A stretch of 64,000 nucleotides of DNA from Anagrus nilaparvatae (Eukaryota; Arthropoda; Insecta; Hymenoptera; Mymaridae). How positions within the stretch are numbered: position 1 is the first letter of the stretch; every line of letters starts with the position of its first letter. Below are positions 46,561 to 59,079 of the stretch, piece by piece. The notes below the pieces were generated by a model. The model did not search any database. It saw only the letters and a list, made by a program, of their open reading frames with translations, and was not told where the DNA came from. Both the position numbers and the translations under genes were made by a program. The stretch is from positions 16,804,501 through 16,868,500 of the forward strand of contig JAKSXM010000007.1 in assembly GCA_022575985.1 (NCBI GenBank), in the 5' to 3' direction.

Positions 46561-48221
46561 AATGGACAAAAAACTGTCCAATTTTCGAGAAAATATGCCG
46601 AATCTCTTGGATTATAGAAGAAATTACATTCTAAATATATTTTGGGGTATGCAGAATCCAACTGCTAACTAAATTTTTAAATTCAAATTTTTGACCAAGA
46701 AATAGGACCATAATTGGCCAGTTTTTGAAAAAATTCGCATGATATCATATAGATTATAAGCGGTTATTTCCAATGTATCTTATGGGGTTTTCGAGTATGC
46801 AGAATCCGTATCTGATAACTAAATTTTAAAATTTATATTTTTCTCTAAGAAATTGGACAACATTTGTCCAATATTCTAAAAAATTTGCCGAATCTGCTAG
46901 ATTATAGAAAAAATTACTTTCTATATATATCCTACGGGATTTTCGAGTATTCAGTAACGGAATTTGATAACTAAATTTTATAATTCAAATTTTTAGCCAA
47001 TAAATTAGACAAAATTAGCCAATTTTCGAAAAAATTCGTCGTAACTCAAAAGTTATGCAAGAGATTATTTCGAATGTATCTTATGGGGTTTCAGCGTAAG
47101 CAGAATCCGAACCTGCTAACTAAATTTTGAAAATCCGATCTTTGGCCATAAATTGGACAAACGATTGACCAAGTTATAAAAAAAATTGCCGAATCACCTG
47201 GGTGATAGAAGGAATAGTATTCTAAATATTTTGTGGGTTTTTGGAATATGTAGAATCTGACACTATTTAATCGGACACATTTGACCTCCCCTCCTTTTAA
47301 AGTCTAAATTTCCAGTATACCCTTTCCCTATAAACATGTTCCATGAAAACTAATTTCTATTTGTTTGATGATTTTAAATATGAAGAATGCGAAACTGGTA
47401 CTCCAGTCAAATCACGGGATTGTGGTTGATATTTTCCCTACTAATGAAGTTTATTTCTCTATAAGTTTTTTGGGTCGCTGATTACGAATTTTGGGGTCCC
47501 GGAGCTGGTCTAAGGGTAGATCACTCTTATATTTTAACAATATTTGTAACAAGATTTATTAATAATAATTTAAGCAAGCAATAATAGATTTTTTGTTAGG
47601 CGAATCACAAATTTGAGGGTCTCAAGTGTGTAAAGTTGATAAAACATCCCTAAATTTGCAAATCAATATTACTTGGAAGCCTCAAATTTGTGATTAGCCA
47701 GCCAAAAAACCTATTATAACCTGCTTAAATTTTTATGAATAACTCTGTTAAAAATATTGTTAAAATACCACTTAAAAGGGTGAATTTGCAAATTAAAGTG
47801 TGTTCCACCCTTATATGGGAAAAAACCTCATTAGTGGAGATAATATCACCCCCCCCCCCGTGATTTGACTGGAGTATGGTGACTAAATAATTAAATCAAA
47901 AATTTAGGCTCAGAATTTAAACAAAAAATTGGTATTTTTTCAAAAAAATTCTTGAAGTTTGGAGTATACTCAGTGCAAAACTTGCACCAGAATCGCAAAA
48001 TTCAAAATGTTTGCTTTTCAATAATACAGTGACCAGATTCAGAAAAATATATATATATATTTTGAGGGTAATAAATAATAATAGGGTCAAGGATGGGGTG
48101 GACCTATTCAATTTTTAATATTTATTTAATTGCTGGAACTTTTGCTACTCATTTAATTATTTTCGTTTTCATTTTTATTTGCTATGAATATTTGTTTTTG
48201 ATTCCAAAAAAATATAATATA

Positions 48222-49359
48222 TGAGCAATTATTTTAAAATTGATACTTAACTCGAGCCTGGAATCGTAAATTTTTTTTTGAGGGCACATCGATATGACCC
48301 GTGTTTTCAGATAGTTTGAACCTTCAGAAAACCGAAAAAAATCGTGAACAAGAAATCGGCGATAGGTGCCAAAAAGAATTTTTTTCCTTTTAAGTAAAAA
48401 AACGTGTTTTTCGTATCTGAGCTACCCTAAATTTTTAAAATAACTTTTTAGGTAAAAAAACTTTTGTAAAATAGATAAGAAAATCTGATTGCCAGGGAAA
48501 AACCACTCCAGAAGAAAAAAAACTTACCTTTTTAGGATGAAATTTAGCTAAGTTATCGTCAATTTAAGATTTTGCTCAAATTCGTCTTAAAAAAGATTGA
48601 AATTTTATTGAAAAAAGCCTGTTTCTGAACTTTAAACATGCATTACTCACTTGATTTTCATCGTAAAATAATAATTTTTTTTTTAAAATCGATTAATTTT
48701 TTCCTGGCAATTCATTTCTCTAAGAAAAAAATTATTTTTATTGACAAAATTTTAATTTTTAGATCAAAAACTGTGTTAAGTAAATCTTGCTACTTACAGT
48801 TTTCAAAGGCTTTTGACCTAAAAATTGAAATTTGGTCAATAAAAATAATTTTTTTCTTAGAGAAATGAATTGCCAGGAAAAAATTAATCGATTTTAAAAA
48901 AAAAATTATTATTTTACGATGAAAATCAAGCGAGTAATGCATGTTTAAAGTTCAGAAACAGGCTTTTTTCAATAAAATTTCAATCTTTTTTAAGACGAAT
49001 TTGAGCAAAATCTTAAATTGACGATAACTTGGCTAAATTTCATCTGAAAAAGATAAGTTTTTTTTTCTTCTGGAGTGGTTTTTCCCTGGCAATCAGATTT
49101 TCTTATCTATTTTAAAAACGTTTTTTTACCTAAAAAGTTATTTTGAAAATTTGGGGTAGCTCAGATACGAAAAACATGGTTTTTGACATAAAAGTGAAAA
49201 AATCTTTTTGGCACCTATCGCCGATTTCTTGTTCACGATTTTTTTCGGTTTTCTGAAGGTTCAAACTATCTGAAAACACGGGTCATATCGATGTGCCCTC
49301 AAAAAAAAAATTTACGATTCCAGGCTCGAATTAAGTATCAATTTTAAAATAATTGCTCA
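48222..49359. mobile_element. 1.14-kb foldback element, copy 2
   Basis: Same length class and sequence as 22699-23838, flanked by TA (48220-48221, 49360-49361) and inserted in the centre of the giant palindrome. Confidence 0.85.
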
Positions 49360-49859
49360 TATATTACTTATTTCAACAAAAAATATTCTTTTGTTTTTAT
49401 TTTCTTTTTAAATAATTTCCTGAAAGTTATTAATTATTTGAAACAAATTCAAACCGCAAGCTTAAAAAACTCGAATTCCAAATACTCTAAGACACCATAA
49501 GATGCATCGATAGTAGTTACTTGTATAATCTTGAAGAAACAGCAAATTTTTTCAAATACTAGCCAACTTTTCTATAAATATCTAAGGAAAAAATTGGAAA
49601 ATTAAAATTTTTATAGCAGATTCCGATTCTGCATATTCGAAATCTGCATAAGATATAGAAAATAATTTGTTTTTCAATCTAGAAGATTTGACAGATTTCC
49701 CGAAAATCAGCCATTTTGGTCCAATATCTTGGTCCAAAATTTGAATTTAAAAATGTAGTTAGCAGTTGGATTCTGCATACCCTGTCCATTTCTGGGCCAA
49801 AAATTAGAATCTAAACTTTTCGGGGTAGATTTAGCTAATTTAAGGGTGAAGTATTAATA

Positions 49860-50800
49860 ATTTATAAATAAAAATCAAAACTCTTGATTAGCGAACCAAA
49901 AAACCTATATGGGCATATCCTGGACGCTTAAATTGCGAAAATAACAAAAACACCCATTTTAGGGATAGTCAAGGGATAGTTTTAACAATTTCAAAGGTGA
50001 AATAGTAAAGATTTATAAGAAAGAAGTCGAAATTATTGATAAGCGACCCAAGAAACGTATATGAACGTACTCTGAACATTTAAAGTACAAAGTTAGCAAG
50101 AACATCCCTTTTAGGGGTAGTTTTAGCTATTTTAAGGGTGAAATAGTAACTATTTATGAAAAAGTAGTCTAAATTCATGAATTGCGACCCAAAAAACCTA
50201 TATGGGCATACTGGACGCTAAGGTTGCGAAAATAACAAAAACAACCCTTTCGGGGGTAGTTTTAGCTATTTTAAGGGTGAAATATTAATTATTTATGAAA
50301 AAAATTCGAAATTCTTGATTAAATGCCCAAAAAACGTATAACGACGTACTCTGGACGTTCAAAGTGCGAAAATAGTAAAAACACCCCTTTCAGGGGTAGG
50401 TTTAGCTATTTTAAGGGTGAAATATTGATTATTTATAAAAAAGAAGTCCAAATTCTTGATCAGCGATCCAAAAGACCTATTTAGGCATACCCTGGATGCT
50501 AAAAGTACGAAAATAGATAAAACACCCCTTTTAGGGGTAGGTTTAGCTATTTTAAGGGTGACATATTAATTATTTATAAAAAAGAAGTCCAAATTCTTGA
50601 TCAGCGACCCAAAAGACCTATTTAGGCATACCCTAGATGCTAAAAGTACGAAAATAGATAAAACACCCCATTTTCGGGGGTAGTTTTAGCTATTTTAAGG
50701 GTGAAATATTAATTATTTATGAAAAAGAAGTCCAAATTCTTGATCAGTGACCCAAAAAACCTATATAGGCATACCCTGGATGCTAAAAGTGCGAATATGT
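49860..50800. repeat. ~140-bp tandem units, right arm (inverted)
   Basis: Six to seven units in reverse orientation with AAAACACCCCTTTTAGGGG and CCTATTTAGGCATACCCTGG. There are more units than in the left arm, so the arms have changed copy number independently. Confidence 0.8.
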
Positions 50801-51236
50801 AAAAAAAATAAGATATTCGGCAAATTTTCTAGAAATTTTGCCAATTTTTAGGTCTAAAATAAGGGTGGGGATGATATTGAGGTTAAATCCGATGAAAATT
50901 TCAATATTTGTACTCCCGCTAACCCCTAGGTACAGTTTATATGCCGAGAAATTAAATTTAAAGCAATAATTTAAAAGCGATTTAAAATATTTGGTTAATT
51001 TTCTCAAAAATTGGCCAATTTTTTGGTCATAAATATGGGCAGGGATAAACCTGGGGTTAAATCCAGTTAAAATTTCAATTTTTGTGATCCCACAAACCCC
51101 TAGAAACAGTTTTTATGCCAAAAATCTAATTTTAAAGCAATAATTTAACAGCGATTTAAAAATTTGTGAGCGATTTAAAAAGCGATTTAAATACTTTAAA
51201 TACTTTAAATCGCGTCGTCAGCCCCTCGTTAAAAAT

Positions 51237-53266
51237 GTAGCAATTCGCTGTCCTTTTGCTATATACAAAACTTTCGATATTAATATCTAGCTTAAATTTT
51301 GAACTTAAATTTTTCTGTAAGGTGCATATGACGTAATTAGGTCCCAAAAATACATTTTTTTCTTCAAAATAAATTTTCAGGCAGTCCTCTTAGTTTATCG
51401 TCATATAGAAGTATGCCCCACGATTGCAGCTATCTTTTAAACTTCTCACCATTTTAATAGTACGCAGTCTATATGCATGCACTTAAAACTTAAAAGCTCT
51501 GCTGTATTTTTTTTCTTACTTAAAATTTTAAAATCTAAAGTATGAAAACTATAAATATTAAATTTTTAAAATGACTTTCAAAGAAAAAATGTCGCCATCG
51601 TACATGTCATTTTATCCAAATGTATGCAATATTTTACTGAATACTTCTTGCTGAGTGATGTGTTTTTACGATAAAATAAGGTACCCAGAGTTTAAGAAAA
51701 TTTGATGGCTTCAATACAGAGTTATTTCAATAAAACATACAAAATGTCGCCACCGTACATGTGTAGCCACCAGGGCCATGGTGCCAGGAAAATTTCCAAC
51801 TTATTGAACTAAAATTTTCAAAAACTTTTAACAAAAAATAAAATATCTTTAATATATGGAAAATTCTTACTGAGGAAATTGATTTAGCCTAATTCGGCAT
51901 TAATTTTTACGCATTCAGTTAGATTTTTATTCAAACTAGTCGTTTCTCCAAAAATGTATACAGTCTTTTTGGCTGTTCAGTAAGCCTAGCAAATCCAGCT
52001 GAATCAGCAAACTTAGCTAAACAGCCACAGTCTCTTGCGTGTCTTTGTTCATTCATGACTAGAGATCTACATAACAAAATTACCTAAAACAGGAGTTAAA
52101 ATTTTAAAAAAAATTTATAAATGATAAAAACCATAGATTTTCGGTTCAGCTGTCGTGGCTATTTCAATATTTAATTTTTACACTATATTTGTAAAAACTA
52201 AAATTTTTTAAAATTTTTGACAAAAAATGAAATATCTTTAAGATATGAAAAAATATTATGGTGGAAATTGATTTTGTTTGATTTTGTATTTTTTTTTACG
52301 TTCTCAGTTAAATTTTTAGTCAAAACGAACGTTTCCTCAAAAAATTTATAAAGTTTTGTCGATTGGCAGCTGGGACCTGATTCAGCATTTATATCACAGT
52401 GATAAGTTACCGTTTCATCCACAATATGTAGTGCTGCGCATGCGCAAATAAATGTTTTTAGAAATGGTAGTACTTTTTGCGATATAGTTTGGTCATTTAA
52501 GTCAATATTTTCTTAAAAGTTAGTACTTTTTTTGTTTTTCACGAACTATTCGTGATATGTGGTAGATGATATAAATGTAGAATCTATACCCTGGGGTCAG
52601 ATAAGTATACTAATGTCTAATGCGTGTGTTTGATTGTTCATAATTAGAGATCTGGTAACAAATTTATATAAAACAGGAGTCAAAATAACGAAAATAAAGC
52701 ACTTATTTTGACCGAAAATTCAGAAAAAATTTTTCACTGATTCCCTTGGATGTTGGGCGTCTAATACCCTATAAACCAGTACATATTTAAAAAAAAATTA
52801 TTAAATAATTAGTACATTTTAATTAAGGGATCAAAAAAAAAGAATGGCCTAAATTGCACCTACATTACCAACCAAGACGTACCCAATCCTTTCTCGGATG
52901 GTAAACTTCGAACGGTGTCATCCTGTTTTTGCTCTAAAAAAGTGTTTTCGAACCGTTAGGAAGATTATACATTTTTAACGCCATCCTAAACCCCTATGTT
53001 TTTAACATTGAGTCGGTAAGGCAGAGTTCATTTTGAAAAAGGTCGCCAATCCATTTATAATAAAATTTGTGGCTTCATATTGATTCATTCACTAAAAAAA
53101 ATCATTCTTTATAGCTTAAAATATTTTTTTTGTTTTTTCTACAGCTTAAAAAAGAAAGCCGACGTTGATGTTGAAATTAAATAATGCGCTAATAATAAAT
53201 AACAGAGAAATAAAAAAATTAATAAATATGCATATTGGTTATTCTACGTTTCTTCACTCAGACTAT
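51237..53266. other. Intergenic DNA upstream of IR copy C
   Basis: No supportable gene to 52650. 52653-52800 and 52930-52990 are diverged versions of the sequence upstream of copy B (AAAACAGGAGTCAAAAT; GAAGATTATACATTTTTAA). A degenerate small hairpin repeat lies between. Confidence 0.5.
52840..52924 (+). repeat. Small hairpin repeat, copy 5 (degenerate)
   Basis: Keeps AAGAATGGCCTAAATTGCA and GGATGGTAAACTTCG, but the core has decayed. Confidence 0.55.
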
Positions 53267-53652
53267 TCATTATTTATAATGAGTTACTAGTGTAAATATT
53301 AGGTATTGTACCAATTGGAGATAACCAATTTTAAATTAGTTATTTTTGTTTGCTCCCATAAATTGTTGATTTTATAAAATTATTTAACAATTTAAATAAT
53401 GCCTAGTTATAAAAATTATTGTATTTAGAAATTTTAATTATCGTTTTTATACAATTTAAAAATTTTTTTAAAAATGCATTACGTATTATTCATAAATAAT
53501 TTTTTTAACTTTTCTATCTTTGAACAAAAAGTACGTTTAATTTTTGTTTAAGTAAATAATGAATTTAAAAAATCAATATTCAAATATTAAAAAGAAAAAT
53601 AAATTTTAATTCAATATGTTCAATAACTGAATATAATTTTTTTTGCAGAAAA
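53267..53652 (+). promoter_or_regulatory. Conserved upstream region of IR copy C
   Basis: Carries the uninterrupted target of the tRNA-like element in unit A, and the same candidate 5' UTR intron ends (GTAAAT at 53552, TTTTGCAG ending 53648). Confidence 0.4.
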
Positions 53653-55543
53653 ATGAATACGGCATTTTTCGTATGCTTCCTGAGCCTGGCCTCTTTTAAT
53701 TTAGTTGGAACAACTTACTTAAATTATGTGATTGATCAATGCTTGAAAGAAGTTCAACCAAACAGGGTTACATTGCATTCGGATTTCAAAATTAGCAACA
53801 ATAGCATACAACCAATCTTTCAGCAGCTAATTAGACAAGTACCAACTGCAACTATTGATTTAAATAGCCCGTTACCGATTATCAAAATAAAAACTTATCC
53901 TGTTATATATAACCATAATATAACAGCTCCTTTGCATTTTATTATTCTTCAAGAAATGAATCTGATTCAATTTGAACGAAAATTAGACGCAGTCTTAAAT
54001 TTAATATCGCAATCTTTATTCTACTTATCGAATACTAAGATTCTTCTTATAATGAATGAAATAACCAAATCACCAAAAATCATCAATGATATTCTTTATC
54101 TATCAACTAAACACTACCCCTTTTTTGATTTTAGTATTTTACTTCTAAATCCTCAAAATCCGTTAATTATCTATGTTGAACCATTTTTTTGGGCAATAAA
54201 AGTAGAGAATTTGTTACTTAACAGGAAAATATTATTATTTCCTAATAAATTAAAAAGTATAAATGGATACAGCATGAAAGTTGGAGTAAATAAAGAATAT
54301 TGGCCAAATTACTACAAAGATTATTCTGAAAATTATGAAACTCTGTGTGATCTGTACTTACAAATACATTTGCTGCAATCTTTCGAATATTTCTCTACTG
54401 CATTAAATTTTACGACACAGATTGTACCTGTGACAATAAAAGATCACTCTATGGCATATATTATTCTTAAACATGGATTAGACTGCTTCGTGGGTAGTGT
54501 AAGTTTTTTTCTGGCAGGGAATCTCTTAAGAATAAACATTGTAAAATCTCATGATTTTATTCTGCTTGTCCCAATTATAAATGATACAACCATTGAATTA
54601 TCAGAAAACTTTTTCAATGCTTTTTTGGCTGCAATTGTTATTTTAATTTCATTTTTACTCTCTGCGCATTATTTAAAACTTTGCCGCAAAGATTGGTCCA
54701 TATTTAATCTTTTCAGTTTAATGTTGGGTTTTGGAGTTAATATGAATCCTCGTCGCTGCTTAAGAACAAAAATAATATTTTTTACTTTGGTTGCAGTATC
54801 GCTATTTTTTGTTCCTGACATTATTTCTGATTTAACTTCAATGAATCTTCATTGAAAACAATGATAAAGCAGTAATCGAATCTTTTGAGGAAATATTTGA
54901 AAAAAACATTACTGTTCTGTTTCTATATAGCAATTTTTTGTTAGATAGTTTAAGAAATTACACAACGGGAATATGTAACAACGTTACTCAAATTGCTAAA
55001 TATTTTAATGGGAAGGAAACGATAAATATGATAACTAAAAATACAGTCCTAATAATTAACGAAATAGATGCTTCAAAAATTTTACAGAAAAATGAAAGAT
55101 ATTTTAATGGAATTCAATTTAATAAAAGCGAGTTAATTATTTATAAATCTATAAATATCTTACCCTATAGACATAATTTTCCTGTAATAAATAATTTTGA
55201 TGAAACTTACAATCGGATGCTAGAAATGGGATTAGATGTAAAGTGGAAATCTGATTTCAATTATGCAAATAAAATTATCAAACAGAAAAGTATTTACAAT
55301 TTTGATGACGAAAACGACTATTTGCCTGTGATTTTATTTTATATCATGTTTATTGTATCTGCTTTTGCTTTATTTGTTTTTTTTATTGAAATTATCTGGC
55401 ACTATTATTTGTCGAAAATATTTAAGGGAATCGACATCGAAGATTTTTTCAAAAAAACGAAGGTAATCGTAAGTAATCGGAAACCTAGAAAAAATGTTCA
55501 AACTAGAAAAACTGCTGTTATTGAATTAATTGAGATTGTATAA
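53653..55543 (+). pseudogene. Divergent ionotropic receptor, copy C, frameshifted
   Basis: Aligns with copy A from signal peptide to the final ELIEIV. A net 4-bp gain just after M2 shifts the frame, giving a stop at 54853-54855 after LTSMNLH. The old frame resumes at 54854 (ENNDK) and is open through M3 to 55543. As translated it gives 400 residues with M1, pore loop and M2 but no second ligand-binding half and no M3, so it is not expected to form a channel. The lesion lies in a quasi-palindrome (54838-54855). No other disabling change is apparent, so the loss looks recent. Confidence 0.9.
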
Positions 55544-56942
55544 TTTAAAAAATATTAGTGTATTAGAATTTTTTAAAGTCACATCTAAAATTTACTATTT
55601 TATAAAGTAAAATTTTAAATCGACAGCTGATTGATTTTGCTGATCAATATTGCTGATCTTCTATAATTTTATTTATCTGGATTTTAAGAATTTATTTCAC
55701 TATAAAAAAATAAAAACTTTATTACATAAAAAATTTCACTATATAAATTACTATTAAACTAAATTTTAAAAAAGTTATCATTTAAATTTATCACTTAGCA
55801 ATTCTTTGTAGTACAGGTAAATATTGTAAAATTATCGTGTAGATGTGTGTTCTGGTTATATCAATTTTATCAACTCCTTTCGATCAAATGTTTTTATGTG
55901 GATTTTATAGCAAATAACATTTATAGACATTTATAGCATTAACTTTTTTTTAATTAAGAATTAAAAATCCAAACTTTAAAATTGATCTTATGGGAGCAAT
56001 ACTTAGGAGCTTTGAAAAAACATAACAATGATGACACAAGAGATTAAAATTAGCAGGAAATGATATAAATGATCAAAAATGAAATTTATTTTTCCCACTT
56101 TATAGACTTTAATTTTAAATAAATAAATAAAAACTATGTAAATAACCTGAAATTATACTAATACATATATGATGTCACATATGTATGTAGCGTCGATAAT
56201 TTAGAATGCTATAAAAAAAAATGCTTAACCATCAAAAGATCTGAGTTAATACGTTTTCATATTGTTGTCTTTAATAAATGTAAAATTTTTTATTTTAATT
56301 TACAGTATAGCATTACTTTAATTTTGAAAAATTTTCAAATATTTTCATTAAAGATGATCATTTTACTGTATTCACAAAAAGTATCCTCTTAGATTATATA
56401 AATGTCTGTTTATTTAAAAGTTATTATATAATATAGAAAATAAATTTATGTATGAAGAAAATTTACTTATAACTTTACTACTGATCAATTGTTACGTATT
56501 AAGAGTCTCTTATTTCAAAGGATTATTCAACTTCATTAGTGACTATACAAAACATTCAAAATTTCTGCTAAATTAATTGAAATTTTTTAAATTTTTAATT
56601 TATATTATAGTATATATTTGGTGTTGTAAAAAAAAATTTTATCTAAAGTATGTAAATTTTTTTGTAAAGGTAAAATATTTTATCTGTTAAGATTTCAAAA
56701 AATTTTATAAATTATTTCTAAGAATTTCAAAAGCTACTGTTTTGTGTTATGAATTATACAACTGTTAACAATTTGTATTTCATATAAAACTATTATTATT
56801 TTCAAAAGTTAATAATTTTAGGTTTATTATGTACCATTTTAAATTAATTGAAATAATTTACTATTTTTCTAAATAATACATTAATCAATACATTAATGCA
56901 CATTAGTCTGGCAGTCATTCGGCGTTAACATTTAGGAATAAT
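55544..56942. other. Unit C backbone
   Basis: 55544-55920 matches the IR 3' flanks of A and B. 56385-56500 is a second copy of a segment also at 57660-57780. 56580-56760 matches 32345-32440 and 32640-32700. No gene seen. Confidence 0.55.
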
Positions 56943-57165
56943 AATAGTACATTTTTAACCAAGGGAGCAAAAAAAAAGAATGGCCTAGATCGCAGGTTAA
57001 TTAGCATCCGAGGCGAAGCCGAGGATGGTAAACTGCGATCTGGGGTATTTTTTTTTTGTTCCCATGGACAAAACGAAATTTTTCTTTCTCAGTGGGGTGA
57101 AAACGCGTTTTTTTCGATCTCGTTGCGGGGCGAAAAAAGTGTTTTCGGCCCGCTAGGAAGAAAAA
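56943..57165 (+). repeat. Complete ~220-bp element with small hairpin, copy 6
   Basis: Interrupts backbone that reads TAGGAATTATTAAATTATTT in units A and B. It contains the hairpin at 56976-57047 with arms CTAGATCGCA and TGCGATCTGGGG. The full-length inverted relative is at 21551-21772. Confidence 0.75.
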
Positions 57166-58486
57166 TTATTTATCAATTCGGGAATCTTATTTTTTTGATA
57201 CAAGGCAACTAACTTCATCCATCAATCTAAAATCCAAGCAATTGTTTAAAATAACTGCCATGCTTCAGAGTACACAATATTAAAATATTTATAAAAAATA
57301 CGATTGAACAATATTTGTAAATAATTGTAATTTGTAATCTTTTAATAAATAAATTTATAAGCAGTTAAAATAAATGAGTAAACTTTTATCAATTTAATTT
57401 GCTAATGAAATGCTTATTTACACAAATTCCTATAAATTTAGGTAAGAAAACTGAAATTGTTAAGGTAACTTTATATTATAATTATCTTAAATTTGTATAT
57501 TCATCGCTATACTCAATCTAATATCAAAGTTTAATTAATGTAAATTAATGTAAAACCAAAATCTCTGCATGTTGATTTTCAAAATGATGTATGTATAATA
57601 AATAATCCTCTCTCTATAAATAAACGTATAAACATTTTAATAATTAGAGCAATTTAACCACTGACATTTTCCTCTTAGAGTAACTAAGATTATATAAATA
57701 TTTGTTTATTTAAAAGTTATAAAATATAGAAAATATATTTATGTATGAAGAAAATTTACTTATACTTTACTATTGATCAATTGTTACGTATTAAGAGTCT
57801 CTTATTTCAAAGGATTATTCAATTTCATTAGTGACTATACATAACTTTCAAAATTTCTGCTAAATTAATTGAAATCTTCAAATTTCCTTTAACACTTATA
57901 GGTTATATAACTTTGAGACTTCCTGTGTAATATTATGCATAAATTTATAAATACCTTATCGATTTGAATATATTTATACAGGATGTTTAAGAATCCCTAG
58001 ATAAGTAAATTTGATAGAATATTAACATGGAACATGTTCATATAGGGGTAACCGAAAAAGTTCCGCTCAACAGAGGGGGGTCAAATGAACTTAGAATATT
58101 TTGGATTTAGTGCGCCAAAAGGATTAATGCGACAAAAAGGTAAGTGAGTCAAAAGGTTAAACGTGATAAAAGTATCTGTGGCAGCAGTTTTACTTTTATA
58201 ACACGGATATATATAAGGATCTTTGAATAGAAAATAAAAATTTTAATTAATTTTTATTAAAACATTTTAATTAATGAATTGTAACTTTAAAATTTCACCA
58301 TTTTTATACAAATACTTCATAAAATACTTAAATTGGTACCCTTTTCAAATTTCTGGTTAAATTTTTCATTTAGAATTTGAAATGTCGAAAATTAAAAATT
58401 TATTTAAAGTAAATTTTTATGAAACTTTTAAATAATTTGCTTAGCTGTTTATATAACTACCAGTAGATTTTTTCTAACCTATGGGA
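57166..58486. other. Unit C backbone with three empty sites
   Basis: Matches unit A 22360-28072 without its insertions. Empty sites for the foldback (near 57495), the hAT-like element (57746-57753) and the hAT (58213-58220) are all here. Confidence 0.75.
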
Positions 58487-58770
58487 TCCTTTCTTAAAAA
58501 GGACATGTTGATCGCAACAGTAACTATGTACATTGTTATAGCTAAAGAGTCATTCTGATTGGCTCATATAAATTTCATTGTTAATAGGTTAAAATTAATT
58601 GTTTTATTGTTTATATTATATTTTTATTATTTTTGAGGTTAGTTATAGTACGTCGAGTAGTTGATATCAAAAAAATGAAAGTAAGAATAAATTTTGGTAT
58701 TTAAGAAAATAATTAAGGTTGATAGTTTTACTTTTAAATAATTTTGCGCGCGACGCGCGCTTAATACTAG
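58487..58770 (+). mobile_element. 284-bp non-autonomous Helitron
   Basis: Starts TCCTTTCTTAAAAAGG after A. It ends with hairpin GCGCGCG A CGCGCGC (58746-58760), then TTAATACTAG before T. The paralogous site at 29491/29492 reads CCTATAGAA|TACATAAAAA with no element, showing precise A|T insertion without duplication. Confidence 0.9.
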
Positions 58771-59079
58771 TATATAAAAACAAGTCTCTCCTCTGCTAGG
58801 AGTTACCATTTACATCATTAAGTTATTTTTTGTTAAAGTAATTAAAAATATTAAAATCATTCATCAAATTTTAATAACTAGAAGTGTTTGCGCGCGCAAG
58901 CGCGCGCTATTTTATGTGTTTTTTTAATTCAAACTTTTAATAATTATTGTCAAATAATTAAATTTTAGAAAATATAATTATTACTATAAAAATTACTATA
59001 AAAATTTTATGGTCGTCGAACTGATTCTTCCTCTTCTTGCTCACCACGCGCTTTATTCCTTTTACTCCTATCAAAATCC

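Larger units (their letters stand above)
45560..51228. mobile_element. 5.67-kb giant palindromic element
   Basis: Termini CGAGGGGCTGAC/GTCAGCCCCTCG and an 8-bp duplication TTAAAAAT (45552-45559, 51229-51236) define one element. Arms of ~1.7 kb (45560-47270 and 49560-51228) are inverted copies. Each has terminal GCGATTTAAA repeats, a block with CCCCTAG-type motifs and several ~140-bp tandem units. The centre (about 47280-49560) holds diverged repeat material and a nested foldback (48222-49359). No transposase frame is present. 8-bp duplications would fit hAT mobilisation, but the ends are unlike the two hATs here. Confidence 0.8.

Noticed and set aside
54938..55543. Separate small gene starting at an internal Met
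   Set aside because: The same frame is open upstream to 54854 and aligns with the C-terminal third of the IR, so it is the second half of the frameshifted copy C.
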